Notes under the pieces: model-generated
The model's database searches: none
Told to the model about the DNA's origin: nothing
What the model saw: only the letters and a program-made list of their open reading frames with translations
Source of the DNA: Methanoculleus sp.
GTDB lineage: Archaea; Halobacteriota; Methanomicrobia; Methanomicrobiales; Methanomicrobiaceae
Direction: 5' to 3'
DNA length: 64,000 nucleotides
NCBI GenBank assembly: GCA_011045995.1
Contig: DSBQ01000056.1
Location: forward strand, 1 to 64,000
Position numbers and translations under genes: made by a program
Part shown: in pieces, positions 25,606 through 34,664 of the stretch
Layout: every line of letters begins with the position of its first letter
Position numbering within the stretch: the first letter of the stretch is position 1

Positions 25606-26763
25606 TTATCTGATGAAATCGATGAGGCCGCCGCTGGTCTGCTCCTGGGCATACTGGCGGCCGGAGCTCCTCATCGCATTGTGGCCATAGGTGTGGCCTG
25701 ACGGACGGGAGGCCGGTGCGGCAGAGGAGACTTCGTATCTCTGGCCAAGGATCTGTGCGCTCTTCACGCCGGTCATGATAGCCATGACGCGGACCTTGCC
25801 CTCGAATTCCTTATTCACCCGTGCGCCCCAGATGACATCTGCATGGGCGTCGAGTTCGTAAGTGAGGGAACTTGCAATCTCCTCAGCTTCTGAGAGCGTA
25901 AGGTCACTTCCTCCGGTGATGTGGATGAGACTGCCCGTTGCGCCGCGGTAGTCGATGTCGAGGAGGGGGTGGTTCAGGCACTCATGGACAACATTCTCTG
26001 CCTTGTTCTGCTGTTTGCTCTCTCCGACGAGCATCACCGCAACTCCACCCTTGCTCATGATGGCACGCACGTCTGCATAGTCGATGTTGATGAGGGAAGG
26101 TTCGGTAATGGTCTCGGAGATGCCTTTGACCGTTTCGGCAATGAGCTGGTCCATGACGGAGAATGCCTGGCCGAGCGGCAGGTTGGGCACGAAGTTCATC
26201 AGGCGGTTGTTGTCGAGCACGATGACGGAATCAGCTGCGTTTGCAAGAGCTTCGAGGCCTTCTTCAGCCCTGAGAAGACGTGCTTTTTCAACCTGGAACG
26301 GATAGCTGACCATTCCTACGACAATGGCGCCCTGTTCCTTCGCGATCTGGGCGACGACAGGTGCCACACCGGTTCCTGTTCCTCCGCCCATGCCGGCAGT
26401 GACGAAGACGAGGTCTGCATCAGCGAGAAGTCCCTCGATGGTGGTCCGCGCCATCTCGGCTGCACGCTTGCCGACATCGGGGAATCCGCCTGCACCAAGT
26501 CCCTTTGTCAGGGATTTGCCGACGAGGACACGCTTATCCGCCTGGATCATCTCGAGGTGTTGCTTGTCGGTATTGACCGCGATGGTCTCTGCACCGTTTA
26601 CCTTCATGTGGTAGAGACGGTTGACCGTGTTGTTGCCGGCACCTCCGCACCCGACAATGACAATACGTGGCTGTCCGACGAAATCGTCGTCGCCGATTAC
26701 ATCTTTCTGCATCTGACGTTCCTGTTCAGAATGCCTCAAAGCTTCATTGATAATGGTCTGCAT
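25606..26763 (-). CDS. ftsZ: Cell division GTPase FtsZ
   Basis: 385-residue tubulin homologue forming the division ring. GTP-binding landmarks are [14 protein letters not shown], the tubulin signature GMGGGTGTG and the ribose loop [17 protein letters not shown]; the synergy loop appears as [12 protein letters not shown]-terminal extension ([14 protein letters not shown]) and a 40-residue C-terminal tail ending in GGLIDFIR. Start at 26763 is preceded by TTAGGAGG; codons upstream to 26814 are spurious. Third gene of the cdrS cluster. Confidence 0.96.
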   Translation of the reverse strand: MQTIINEALRHSEQERQMQKDVIGDDDFVGQPRIVIVGCGGAGNNTVNRLYHMKVNGAETIAVNTDKQHLEMIQADKRVLVGKSLTKGLGAGGFPDVGKRAAEMARTTIEGLLADADLVFVTAGMGGGTGTGVAPVVAQIAKEQGAIVVGMVSYPFQVEKARLLRAEEGLEALANAADSVIVLDNNRLMNFVPNLPLGQAFSVMDQLIAETVKGISETITEPSLINIDYADVRAIMSKGGVAVMLVGESKQQNKAENVVHECLNHPLLDIDYRGATGSLIHITGGSDLTLSEAEEIASSLTYELDAHADVIWGARVNKEFEGKVRVMAIMTGVKSAQILGQRYEVSSAAPASRPSGHTYGHNAMRSSGRQYAQEQTSGGLIDFIR

Positions 26764-26773
26764 CCAAATCCTC

Positions 26774-26923
26774 CTAAGGGTGGTAAATTTCTTCGTAGTT
26801 TCGGGGTACGGCATAAGAGTGGCAGTCGATGGACTGCAATAACTCGGAGACGTCTTGCAAGCCTCTGATGATCACATCTTCCCAGTAGGGACCATTGTAG
26901 TCTTCATACAACGCCGAATTCAT
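26774..26923 (-). CDS. 49-residue protein in the cdrS-ftsZ operon
   Basis: Starts [16 protein letters not shown] at 26923, ten bases after the preceding gene's stop, with a ribosome site TTTAGGAGTG. It ends RNYEEIYHP ten bases before ftsZ. Acidic and aromatic, with one predicted helix ([16 protein letters not shown]). I do not recognise a family. Operon position between a ribbon-helix-helix regulator and ftsZ with good translation signals suggests a real division-related peptide. Confidence 0.75.
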   Translation of the reverse strand: MNSALYEDYNGPYWEDVIIRGLQDVSELLQSIDCHSYAVPRNYEEIYHP

Positions 26924-26933
26924 CCTTTCACTC

Positions 26934-27110
26934 CTAAACCTCGAACGAGATCTGCTCGCTGTCTTTCTGTACGCGTCCGCTGTGTTTCTCAATGAGTTCC
27001 CTGACTGCGTGCCTCACCGCTTCAGATACTGTGGGGTATTCTCCGGCTTCCACGAATTTCTCGAGCATCGCGATCTGCTGAGTCGGCAACCGGATTGTAA
27101 TACGTTCCAT
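26934..27110 (-). CDS. cdrS: Ribbon-helix-helix regulator, CdrS-like
   Basis: 58 residues, MERITIRLPTQQIAMLEKFVE then EYPTVSEAVRHAVRELIEKH, a textbook RHH/MetJ-Arc fold. In haloarchaea the short RHH protein CdrS sits next to ftsZ and controls division genes; the cdrS-ftsZ arrangement is conserved across euryarchaea. The start at 27110 gives the canonical strand at residue 2; upstream codons to 27173 are non-conserved. Upstream DNA is packed with TGTC/GACA half-sites, likely its own operator. Confidence 0.85.
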   Translation of the reverse strand: MERITIRLPTQQIAMLEKFVEAGEYPTVSEAVRHAVRELIEKHSGRVQKDSEQISFEV

Positions 27111-27150
27111 GGTTTTTGTAATGCGTCCCATGATTTGAACCACCGCGTAA

Positions 27151-27242
27151 GACATATGACAGCTAATTGTCATTCAATTGTCGGACAAAGAGCACCTCTC
27201 TGACAGACTTCTTTTCAGACAAATAAGTGATGTCATGCGACA
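27151..27242. promoter_or_regulatory. Cluster of TGTC/GACA half-sites upstream of cdrS
   Basis: Nine half-sites in 92 bp: GACA at 27151, 27158, 27184, 27202, 27218 and 27239, and TGTC at 27168, 27179 and 27231. They form a near-palindrome TGTC-G-GACA (27179-27187) and TGTC-ATGC-GACA (27231-27242). About 0.7 would be expected by chance. The cluster lies between divergent cdrS and cobD, next to a TATA-like TTATATATA at 27243. CdrS binding is the natural guess. Confidence 0.5.
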
Positions 27243-27251
27243 TTATATATA
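27243..27251. promoter_or_regulatory. TATA box in the cdrS/cobD divergent promoter
   Basis: TTATATATA is readable on both strands and could serve cobD (about 82 bp upstream of its start) and/or cdrS. It abuts the half-site cluster, so a bound regulator would mask it. Confidence 0.4.
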
Positions 27252-27332
27252 CTTTGTGAATTGGTTCCAAAAGCACTATGAAAATTGTTTTAACCGTATA
27301 TAATCAATTAAAATTAGAATCAGGAAGAATAC

Positions 27333-28334
27333 ATGAGATTTTCAGGTATCAGGAAAGCCGTTCACGGGGGGATGGGGCATATAAGGTCAGGGTATGATGC
27401 ACCCGGACTTTTGGATTTCAGTCAGAATTTAAACCCTTTTCCGCCGTCCTTTCCATGGAATCCCGACAAATCTCTGGTTTATTTCTATCCTGATGATGGC
27501 TATCCCCGGCTGAAGCAGGAGATTGCGCGCATTGAAGGGTGCTCTCCCGATATGGTCTGCCTGGGAAACGGCTCTGTCGAGATCATGCGGACCTTCTGCC
27601 ACACGGTGGTTGCCCCCGGAGAGAAAGTCGCAGTATTTCCCCCGACCTTCAGCGAATATGAGCTCTCGGTCAGAATTGCAGGGGGCGTTCCTGCCCCTGA
27701 ATGCGAGGGGGCGGTGGCTGAATTCCTCTGTAATCCGAACAATCCGACAGGAGTCCTCCTTAGCCGGGATGAGGTTTTGCAGCGGCTCTTCACCGCGGAA
27801 GAAGGGGGACGCATTCTCTTTGTGGATGAGGCATTCATAGATCTGTCCGACCCTGTCCAGAGTGTGATTGACCATCGTTCTGCATTCCTCTTCGTCCTGC
27901 GATCGCTTACCAAGGCTTATGCCGTTCCGGGGCTGCGGTTCGGGTACGGGATCGGTGACCCGACTCTGGTGCAGGCGATGGAGGCCGTACGCCCCCCGTG
28001 GACCGTCAACGCCTTTGCCGAACAGTATGCCCTTGAGGCGCTCGCCAACCGGCATCAGCTCGTCGCTTCCCGGAACGTCATAATTACTGAGCGGGAATGG
28101 CTCGGGGCGCAGTTTGATGCCCTTGGCATCTCTTATGCACCCTCATCGGTGAATTATCTCCTCCTTGAAACCGGCGCGGTTCCTGCAGCAGAGGTGAAGG
28201 AACGCCTGATCAAAGAGTCCATTCTTGTCCGGGACTGCACATCCTTCGGCCTTCCCTTTTCCATACGGGTGGCCGTCCGCGGGCATGAGGAGAATGCTCG
28301 CCTTGTGGAGGTGCTTGGCAGGTGCATGCATTAA
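27333..28334 (+). CDS. cobD: Threonine-phosphate decarboxylase-like PLP enzyme CobD
   Basis: 333 residues, fold type I aminotransferase. N-terminal HGGMGHIRSGYDAPGLLDFSQNLNP is the CobD/CobC-type opening, not HisC. PLP Lys lies in RSLTKAYAVPGLRFGYG; NPNNPTG and VDEAFIDLS are other active-site strands. CobD supplies (R)-1-aminopropan-2-ol phosphate for the lower linker of cobamides. The overlap with cobY by 13 bases supports the assignment over histidinol-phosphate aminotransferase. Confidence 0.85.
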   Translation: MRFSGIRKAVHGGMGHIRSGYDAPGLLDFSQNLNPFPPSFPWNPDKSLVYFYPDDGYPRLKQEIARIEGCSPDMVCLGNGSVEIMRTFCHTVVAPGEKVAVFPPTFSEYELSVRIAGGVPAPECEGAVAEFLCNPNNPTGVLLSRDEVLQRLFTAEEGGRILFVDEAFIDLSDPVQSVIDHRSAFLFVLRSLTKAYAVPGLRFGYGIGDPTLVQAMEAVRPPWTVNAFAEQYALEALANRHQLVASRNVIITEREWLGAQFDALGISYAPSSVNYLLLETGAVPAAEVKERLIKESILVRDCTSFGLPFSIRVAVRGHEENARLVEVLGRCMH

Positions 28335-28924
28335 TCGTGGCGGGGGGCGCGGGTTCACGCCTTGGGATGGGGGAAAAACCCCTTGTCCGGATCTGTGGAA
28401 AGCCCCTGATATCACACGTGACCGATGCATTCACCAGGTCTGGTGCGGAGATCACGGTTATCACCTCCCCGCGGGTGCCGTATACGGCGAACTGGTGCCG
28501 GGCGTGTGGTTTTTCCCTTTTCAGGGGGGACGGCAAGGGATATGTCGAGGATATTCTGGAGTGTGCAGCGTGCCTCGAACTGGAGGAGCCGTTTTTTACC
28601 TGTGTTGCCGACCTCCCCGGCATTTCCGTAGATTTTCTTGAAAGAGTGGAAGAGACCTACCGGACGTCCGGCAGAACGGCCTGTTCGGTCTGGGTGCCGT
28701 CTGCAGCCTTTGACCGTGCCGGCACCCGTCCCGGGTACTGCATGGAGGTGTCAGGCATCCGGGCGAGCCCTTCAGGCCTCAACATTCTTCACGGGGCATA
28801 CCTCGGGCAGGATCAGGATGAGGTGCAGGTGATTATCGATGATGAGCGCCTTGCATTGAATATCAATACCCGGGAGGATCTCATCGCGGCCGAACGGTTC
28901 CTCTGCCCACATGGTGATGGGTGA
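28322..28924 (+). CDS. cobY: GTP:adenosylcobinamide-phosphate guanylyltransferase CobY
   Basis: 200-residue archaeal nucleotidyltransferase that replaces CobU. The GTP-binding loop is MHALIVAGGAGSRLGMGEKPLVRI and the metal site region is TCVADLPG. Starts within the last codons of cobD. Together they complete late adenosylcobalamin assembly, needed by methyltransferases in methanogenesis. Confidence 0.9.
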   Translation: MHALIVAGGAGSRLGMGEKPLVRICGKPLISHVTDAFTRSGAEITVITSPRVPYTANWCRACGFSLFRGDGKGYVEDILECAACLELEEPFFTCVADLPGISVDFLERVEETYRTSGRTACSVWVPSAAFDRAGTRPGYCMEVSGIRASPSGLNILHGAYLGQDQDEVQVIIDDERLALNINTREDLIAAERFLCPHGDG

Positions 28925-28999
28925 ACAGAAATAGTCGTACAGAAATATCCCCGACATATACTGACAAATTTTTCACCCCGGAAGGCCTACAGTAGGTCA

Positions 29000-30235
29000 A
29001 TGGAGTATGCGCGGGAGATAGAGCTTGAAGGGCACATCATCGATTCCGGTATCATGACGAGAGTCTTTGATGCGGTGATGGATATGGGCGGTACCTTTGA
29101 GATCACAACGTTCGATGTCGGCAAGAAGAAGCAGGATACGAGTTACGCCCGTTTGATCATCAGCGCCCCGGAAGAGGAGCTCCTCGAACAGATACTTAGT
29201 GTGCTGCACCGCCTCGGCGCACGCCAGACGCAGATGGAGGATGTCCGCCTTGCAGAGGCAGAGGGTGACAGGATCGTCCCGAAGGGCTTCTATTCAACGA
29301 CGAACCACCCCACGTTGGTCAAATATGACGGGGAATGGCTGGAGGTCGAAGCAATCGAAATGGACTGCCTGATTGTCATCGACCAGGAGGAGGGGCGGGC
29401 ACTCTGCACGCCGATGTCGAAACTGAAGAAGGGGAGCCCGGTCGTCCTCGGGGAAACGGGGGTGCGGGTCATTCCTCCTGAACGTCCACGTAAGGTGAGC
29501 ACCTTCGAGTTCATGCACGGAACGGTCTCCTCGGAGCGCCCAAGCGAGACGGTGATTGCAAAAATTGCTCTCGAGATGCATGAACTGAAGAAGCGCGGAG
29601 GTAAGATCGGGATCGTCGGCGGGCCTGCCATCATTCATACCCGTGCCGCACCAGCCCTTGCAGAGATAATCCGCGAAGGGTATGTGGACGCCCTCTTCGC
29701 CGGCAACGCCCTTGCGACCCATGATATCGAATACAACCTCTTCGGCACATCACTCGGGATGAACCTGGATACGGGAACGCTTGCCCGCGGAGGGCACAAA
29801 AACCACATATATGCAATATCTGAGGTCATCCGCGCCGGCTCCATCAAAGATGCCGTTGAGAAGGGCGTCATCCAGGAAGGCATCATGTACGAGTGCATGA
29901 GAAAGGGGGTCCCCTTTGTCCTTGCCGGCTCCATCAGGGATGACGGGCCGCTTCCGGATGTGATCACCGATGCGATGGAGGCACAGGATATGATGCGATA
30001 CCACCTGAAAAACCTCGATATGGTCATAATGATCGGCACCCTGCTGCACTCGGTGGCCGTCGGCAACTGTCTGCCGTCTTATGTGAAGACCATCTGCGTG
30101 GACATCAATCCCGCCTCTGTCACAAAACTCATGGACCGGGGGACGATGCAGGCGATAGGGGTGGTCAGCGATGCAGGGACCTTCCTCCCGCTCCTCGCAA
30201 AACAACTGAAAAATCTGCGTGAATTTGAAGTGTAA
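29000..30235 (+). CDS. Archaeal ornithine cyclodeaminase / LOR-SDH domain protein (TIGR00300 type)
   Basis: 411 residues. The N-terminal LOR/SDH-type part is EIELEGHIIDSGIMTRVFDA; the C-terminal Rossmann-like part includes GKIGIVGGPAIIHTRA, FAGNALATHDIEYNLFGTSLG and ARGGHKNHIYAI. The archaeal members have been described as ornithine cyclodeaminases acting in proline synthesis, and relatives occur as the second half of cyanobacterial ArgE/ArgZ. Monocistronic here. Confidence 0.82.
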   Translation: MEYAREIELEGHIIDSGIMTRVFDAVMDMGGTFEITTFDVGKKKQDTSYARLIISAPEEELLEQILSVLHRLGARQTQMEDVRLAEAEGDRIVPKGFYSTTNHPTLVKYDGEWLEVEAIEMDCLIVIDQEEGRALCTPMSKLKKGSPVVLGETGVRVIPPERPRKVSTFEFMHGTVSSERPSETVIAKIALEMHELKKRGGKIGIVGGPAIIHTRAAPALAEIIREGYVDALFAGNALATHDIEYNLFGTSLGMNLDTGTLARGGHKNHIYAISEVIRAGSIKDAVEKGVIQEGIMYECMRKGVPFVLAGSIRDDGPLPDVITDAMEAQDMMRYHLKNLDMVIMIGTLLHSVAVGNCLPSYVKTICVDINPASVTKLMDRGTMQAIGVVSDAGTFLPLLAKQLKNLREFEV

Positions 30236-30256
30236 GGGGGACCTCACCCCCCTGCA

Positions 30257-31243
30257 TCAGCGGGTCAGTGGCATACACCACGGCTCTTCATAGGTTAGCA
30301 CATGTTCCCACTCGTTTTTGCATGTGCATGACGTATCCATCAGAGCCTTGAGTATCTCCCGATCTCCGGACAGGGAGTATTCGGTGATTCCCCTGACAAA
30401 CTCCCGGTCGCATGAGCCGCAGTTGTGCGGACCGCGGATCTTTCCTCCCCCGACGGGGTCCGACTGTACGAAAGAGTCGGCTGAAAGGAGAATATCGATG
30501 GCGCTCCAGAGATAGGGCGGGCGGTAAGCCCCCTGTTTCCAGTACCGCTCCACTTCCGTCCTGCGCTGAACCGTGCAGAGGTTCATCGAGATCATATCGG
30601 AGTAGGGGCCTGCCTCGGCAATCGAGCGTTTCATATCCTCAACCGCTTCACGTTCGGTGAGAAAGAGCGGTTTTAGCATCAGGTAGGTCTTGACTCCCGC
30701 CCCCGCCTGCCGGGCGTTGTGCGCCGCATCGATGAAGTCGGCAAAGGTGTGGCCCTTGTCGATGCACTTCTCGCGAATGAAGTCATTCGTTGTCTCCAGT
30801 CCCATTGCCACATAGAGGGCCGAGGTGCCGCACCCGTCATCGATCCCCTCCCTAAAGGAGGAAACGGCACCCGGGTGGACGAATTCCGTCCGGCTCTCGG
30901 CAACAATGGCCCTCCCCCGGAATGCCTCTGCAATAGCCTTACGTGCCTCATGCGGCACCTCATCCTCGTCGAAGAACGATCCTGAAGTAAATATTTTGAT
31001 CATCCTGAATGACTCCGGGGGGTAATGCGCCATCAGCCATGCCAGCTGGGAAAGGAGTGCACGGATTTTATCGCTGCGATCCGTAATCCGGGTGCGCTCA
31101 AAACGATAGCCGCACATCCTGCACCGGTTCCATGTGCATCCGGTGGTATGGAAGATAACGGTCAGGCAGGGGATCACCTCACCATCATAGAGCTCGGTCC
31201 CCGTCCAGCATGCGAGAGGTTTTTGTGTAGAGTCAGAGATCAT
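30257..31243 (-). CDS. Archaeosine biosynthesis radical SAM protein RaSEA
   Basis: 328 residues. The radical SAM cluster motif is in HTTGCTWNRCRMCGYRFER; C-terminal GPHNCGSCDREFVRGITEYS and DTSCTCKNEWEH add further Cys. RaSEA works with ArcS to turn the preQ0-Lys adduct on tRNA G15 into archaeosine. The start codon lies only 9 bp from the divergent surface-protein gene's upstream codon, so their promoters must overlap. ArcS is not in the window. Confidence 0.9.
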   Translation of the reverse strand: MISDSTQKPLACWTGTELYDGEVIPCLTVIFHTTGCTWNRCRMCGYRFERTRITDRSDKIRALLSQLAWLMAHYPPESFRMIKIFTSGSFFDEDEVPHEARKAIAEAFRGRAIVAESRTEFVHPGAVSSFREGIDDGCGTSALYVAMGLETTNDFIREKCIDKGHTFADFIDAAHNARQAGAGVKTYLMLKPLFLTEREAVEDMKRSIAEAGPYSDMISMNLCTVQRRTEVERYWKQGAYRPPYLWSAIDILLSADSFVQSDPVGGGKIRGPHNCGSCDREFVRGITEYSLSGDREILKALMDTSCTCKNEWEHVLTYEEPWCMPLTR

Positions 31244-31270
31244 TAGTGTAGTATGATTGAACGTTGGAAT

Positions 31271-32395
31271 ATGAAAAAGATCGTGTGCGTGACGGTGCTG
31301 CTCATGGTATGCGTCGGCACTGCAGCAGCCTATGAAATAAAGTGTGACTGCCCGAAGGAGGTCTATCGCGGACAGGTCATTGAGATTCAGGGAACCAGCA
31401 CGCTCCCTCCCGGGTACAGCACCTGGCTGACCCTCTACGAGGTACAGCCGCTGGCGCGACAGCTCGGGCAGGTAACCATCGTCATTCAGCAGGGCGGCGT
31501 GTGGAGAGTGGAGATCCCGACGGCAGGTCTCGAGGGAGGGACCTACAAGTTTGAAATTTATGAGGATACCATGAACTATCCCTACAGTTCGTCCTCAAAT
31601 TCTCTCGTCCTCTTCAAGATCATCGACCGGTCGGGTGAAATTGCCCTGTCCTCGCCCTCCACCCAGGAGTACCGGGGGTATGTTGATGTATCCGGCAGGG
31701 TGACGACCGAAGAAGCGCCGCCGGGACTCCGGTTCGTCGCAATGAATGCGAGCGGGGATGCCTTCTACGGTCCTTTGTATATCAGGACCGATGAGAAAGG
31801 GTATTTCTCGCACTCTGTCCCCGTCGATGGTCCCGGCAGGTATTACATCCGGTTTTCGGACTTTGCGAACGGAGAGGAACGGTATATCACCCAGGTGACG
31901 TTCGTTCTCGAGGCAGCGGCTGTCACCCCGACGCCGCAGGCGACGGTGGTGGCGCCGACATCCAGTCCGGATACGGGAACGAAGGTCTCTGCAAGTGCAC
32001 AGGCCTCCCGCGACACCCCTGCCTACTTCGAGATCGATACAAAACCCGGTGTTCTGACGGTCACGTCATCAACCGGTATTGACTGGAGGCTCTATTACAT
32101 CGATGAGAGCGGGGCCATGGTAAAGGTGGATGAAGCCGGAAGCGTGACAGCAGAAACCTTCTCCATCGCAACGGCAGGTGGCATGGTCTACCTGAAGGCA
32201 CAAACGGTGTCGGGCGACGATGCGGGGGTCATTACGGTGACAGCCGCAAATGCAGACTCAATATCCGCGTCTTCCGGGGCTGCGGTGCATTTCAATGACC
32301 CGATCCCCGGTGGCGCGGCCGAGGAGACTCCGGTGCCGGTATGCATTCCTCTTATAGCTCTTATTGCCCTCGGATATCTTGTCTATAGGAAATAA
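31271..32395 (+). CDS. Secreted cell-surface protein with C-terminal membrane anchor
   Basis: From the ATG at 31271 (MKKIVCVTVLLMVCVGTAAAY) a signal peptide is followed by tandem beta domains: YRGQVIEIQGTSTLPPG, then EYRGYVDVSGRVTTEEAPPG and a final GVLTVTSSTGIDWRLYYI. A Thr/Pro linker separates them (TPTPQATVVAPTSSP). The last 20 residues (PVCIPLIALIALGYLVYRK) form the anchor. This is the S-layer-associated/DUF3821 style of Methanomicrobiales surface proteins. An earlier ATG at 31253 is less likely. Function: envelope structure or ligand binding, inferred. Confidence 0.75.
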   Translation: MKKIVCVTVLLMVCVGTAAAYEIKCDCPKEVYRGQVIEIQGTSTLPPGYSTWLTLYEVQPLARQLGQVTIVIQQGGVWRVEIPTAGLEGGTYKFEIYEDTMNYPYSSSSNSLVLFKIIDRSGEIALSSPSTQEYRGYVDVSGRVTTEEAPPGLRFVAMNASGDAFYGPLYIRTDEKGYFSHSVPVDGPGRYYIRFSDFANGEERYITQVTFVLEAAAVTPTPQATVVAPTSSPDTGTKVSASAQASRDTPAYFEIDTKPGVLTVTSSTGIDWRLYYIDESGAMVKVDEAGSVTAETFSIATAGGMVYLKAQTVSGDDAGVITVTAANADSISASSGAAVHFNDPIPGGAAEETPVPVCIPLIALIALGYLVYRK

Positions 32396-32434
32396 CACCA
32401 CTTTTTTAACCAGAAACAGCAAAGTACGTAACGA

Positions 32435-32519
32435 GCCGGGATAGTCTAGTCTGGGAAGGCGGTGGCCTTGAAAGCCACTGGTGCTTGGCACCTCAGGAGT
32501 TCAAATCTCCTTCCCGGCG
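32435..32519 (+). tRNA. tRNA-Ser (anticodon TGA)
   Basis: Acceptor GCCGGGA pairs with TCCCGGC, discriminator G. Anticodon arm GTGGC-CTTGAAA-GCCAC gives TGA. A long variable arm (TGGTGCTTGGCACCTC) and T arm GGAG-TTCAAAT-CTCC confirm a class II serine tRNA. No CCA or intron. Confidence 0.96.
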
Positions 32520-32571
32520 TCAAATTCAATTTTCCCTGCACCCATCCACAGGGGCGGGGAGGGACCAGAAC

Positions 32572-32796
32572 ATGTGCATCGCAGTACCGGCAGAAGTGCT
32601 CGAAATTAAAGAAGGCAATATAGGCGTGGTTGATTACGGCGATCTCCGGCAGGAGGTCAGACTCGATCTCGTCGATGTTGAGGTTGGAGAATTCGTCCTT
32701 GTCCACGTGGGGTTTGCCATTCAGAAACTCTCCCGTGAAGAGGCGCTTGAAACGAGAAAGATCTTCGCTGTAGTCTATGCGGCGATGGAGGAATAA
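32572..32796 (+). CDS. hypC: Hydrogenase assembly chaperone HypC
   Basis: 74 residues with the invariant N-terminal Cys2 (MCIAVPAEVLEI) that carries the Fe(CO)(CN)2 unit with HypD. Ribosome site GGGGAGGG nine bases ahead. The stop codon overlaps the hypA start. Confidence 0.95.
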   Translation: MCIAVPAEVLEIKEGNIGVVDYGDLRQEVRLDLVDVEVGEFVLVHVGFAIQKLSREEALETRKIFAVVYAAMEE

Positions 32797-33137
32797 TGCA
32801 CGAGTTTACTGTTGCATATGATATTTATGCGACGGCAAAGCGTGCTGCGGCCGATAACGGGGCCACCCTGGTAAAGGTAGTCCATGTCGATGTTGGGGAG
32901 ATCAGTATGATCAACCCCGAACAGGTCGAATTTCTTTTTGGAGCCCTCTGTGAAGAGGACCCATTGTTCAAAGGTGCAAAACTCCAGGCAAAAACCGTTC
33001 CCGTCCGCTCCGTCTGCAGGTGCGGATATACCGGTTCTGAAAAGTATGTCTGCCCCGGGTGTGGCAATATGCCGGAAATCGTGGAGGGGCGGGAGATACT
33101 TGTGACCAATATCGAAATCGAAGTTGATGACGAATGA
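32796..33137 (+). CDS. hypA: Hydrogenase nickel-insertion protein HypA
   Basis: 113 residues. N-terminal MHEFTVAYDI provides the nickel-binding His2, and CRCGYTG / CPGCG form the zinc site. Overlaps hypC by one base and hypE by four. Delivers nickel to [NiFe] hydrogenases with HypB. Confidence 0.95.
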   Translation: MHEFTVAYDIYATAKRAAADNGATLVKVVHVDVGEISMINPEQVEFLFGALCEEDPLFKGAKLQAKTVPVRSVCRCGYTGSEKYVCPGCGNMPEIVEGREILVTNIEIEVDDE

Positions 33138-34132
33138 AAGTCAATATGATGCATGGCGCAGGGGGCGCCGTATTTTCCGAACTTCTCGGGGCGACGCTGA
33201 CACGGTATACGAACAATAATGCGGGAGGAATCGGCCTGGAATCGCTCGATGACGGCGCGGTCATTCCGATAGGAAACGAACAGATCGTATTTACCACCGA
33301 TTCCCATGTGGTAAAGCCGCTCTTCTTCCCCGGCGGGGATATCGGGCGCATTGCGGTATGCGGGACCGTCAATGACCTTGCGATGATGGGGGCACGGCCG
33401 ATTGCCCTCTCCTGCGGTATGCTCATAGAAGAGGGCTTTGACATTCCGGTACTGGAACGTATCGTTGCATCGATGGATGCGGCTCTTAGCGAGAGCGGGG
33501 CTGCCCTCGTGACGGGTGACACCAAGGTTCTTGAGCATGGATCGCTGGACGGGATTGCGATCAACACCTCGGGCATCGGGGTGACGGAACGGCCGGTCCG
33601 TGACAATGGCCTTGTACCGGGAGATGTCATTATTGCAAGCGGCACGCTGGGCGACCATGGGCTTGCCATCATGGCATTCAGGGAGGGATTTGATCTCGGT
33701 GACCAGATAGTGTCCGATGTCGCGCCGGTCTGGCACCTTGTCGAGGCAGCAATGCGGGCAGGAACCATTCATGCCATGAAGGACCCGACGAGAGGAGGGT
33801 TTTCGAATGCCATCAATGAGATGGCCGAAAAATCATCAGTGCAGGTCCGGATCGAGGAGGATGCCCTTCCCATACGAAGGAATGTGCGGAGTGCCTCCGA
33901 ACTGCTCGGCATCAACCCTCTGGATGTTGCAAACGAGGGCAAGGTCATAATGGGTGTCCCCGAAGACGATGCAAACGCCGTTCTTGCGGCAATCAGGGCG
34001 ACAAAGTACGGGAAGGATGCGGCAATCGTCGGGTACGTCGTCGAGGGCAGGTCCGTTATCATGGAGACCTCCATCGGAGGCGAGCGGTTCATCGAGGCGC
34101 CGGTGGGTGACCCGGTCCCGCGAGTCTGCTGA
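33134..34132 (+). CDS. hypE: Carbamoyl-dehydrating protein HypE
   Basis: 332 residues, AIR synthase fold. Starts MKVNMMHGAGGAVFSELL; ends with PRVC, whose terminal Cys is carbamoylated and dehydrated to the thiocyanate CN- donor. Family motifs TTDSHVVKPLFFPGGD and VNDLAMMGARP are clear. Coupled to hypA. HypB, D and F are elsewhere. Confidence 0.96.
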   Translation: MKVNMMHGAGGAVFSELLGATLTRYTNNNAGGIGLESLDDGAVIPIGNEQIVFTTDSHVVKPLFFPGGDIGRIAVCGTVNDLAMMGARPIALSCGMLIEEGFDIPVLERIVASMDAALSESGAALVTGDTKVLEHGSLDGIAINTSGIGVTERPVRDNGLVPGDVIIASGTLGDHGLAIMAFREGFDLGDQIVSDVAPVWHLVEAAMRAGTIHAMKDPTRGGFSNAINEMAEKSSVQVRIEEDALPIRRNVRSASELLGINPLDVANEGKVIMGVPEDDANAVLAAIRATKYGKDAAIVGYVVEGRSVIMETSIGGERFIEAPVGDPVPRVC

Positions 34133-34217
34133 CCCGTCATCAGGAGCCATTTTCAGCATACATATATTTTTATTGGCCGATACCGAGTGCTATGGGTATT
34201 ACTGCTGGTGAACATTG

Positions 34218-34664
34218 ATGGCTCCTCTTCCGGAAATTTCCTACAGGCGTGTGTCGTCATGGGAAACCGGGGAAATTCTTGCGCTCTACCGAACCGGCGG
34301 CTGGTGGGATGAGGATGCCGACACCGCCCTTATCCCTGCCCTTATCCGCGGAAGTTATGCCTTTGTCGTCGCTGTTGACAAAAAGACCCTGTCAGCCGTC
34401 GGCATGGGAAGAGTGCTCTCCGACGGGATATCGGACGCCTACATTCAGGATGTCGTGGTGCTTCCCGCCTACCGGGGGCACGGCATAGGAAAGGGGATCA
34501 TCCGGTCGCTGATTGGTATCTGCCATGCAGCGGAGATCGGATGGATAGCACTCATCGCCGAACCCGGGACCGAGACATTTTACCATCCCCTCGGGTTTTC
34601 GAGGATGGAGGAATATGTTCCGATGAAATTGGATCAGGAGAAAACAAATGCTCAGCCTCAGTGA
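34218..34664 (+). CDS. GNAT family N-acetyltransferase
   Basis: 148 residues. The acetyl-CoA motif A is VVLPAYRGHGIGKGIIRSLI and the C-terminal TETFYHPLGFSRMEEYVPM is the usual last strand. Small-molecule or N-terminal acetyl acceptor unknown. Its last codons overlap the DUF2156 gene by 17 bases, so the pair is coupled. The TTG at 34215 is an unlikely start. Confidence 0.8.
   Translation: MAPLPEISYRRVSSWETGEILALYRTGGWWDEDADTALIPALIRGSYAFVVAVDKKTLSAVGMGRVLSDGISDAYIQDVVVLPAYRGHGIGKGIIRSLIGICHAAEIGWIALIAEPGTETFYHPLGFSRMEEYVPMKLDQEKTNAQPQ

Noticed and set aside
25921-26868. A 315-codon plus-strand frame
   Set aside because: Antisense to ftsZ; composition of Asp, His, Val and Cys is typical of a shadow.
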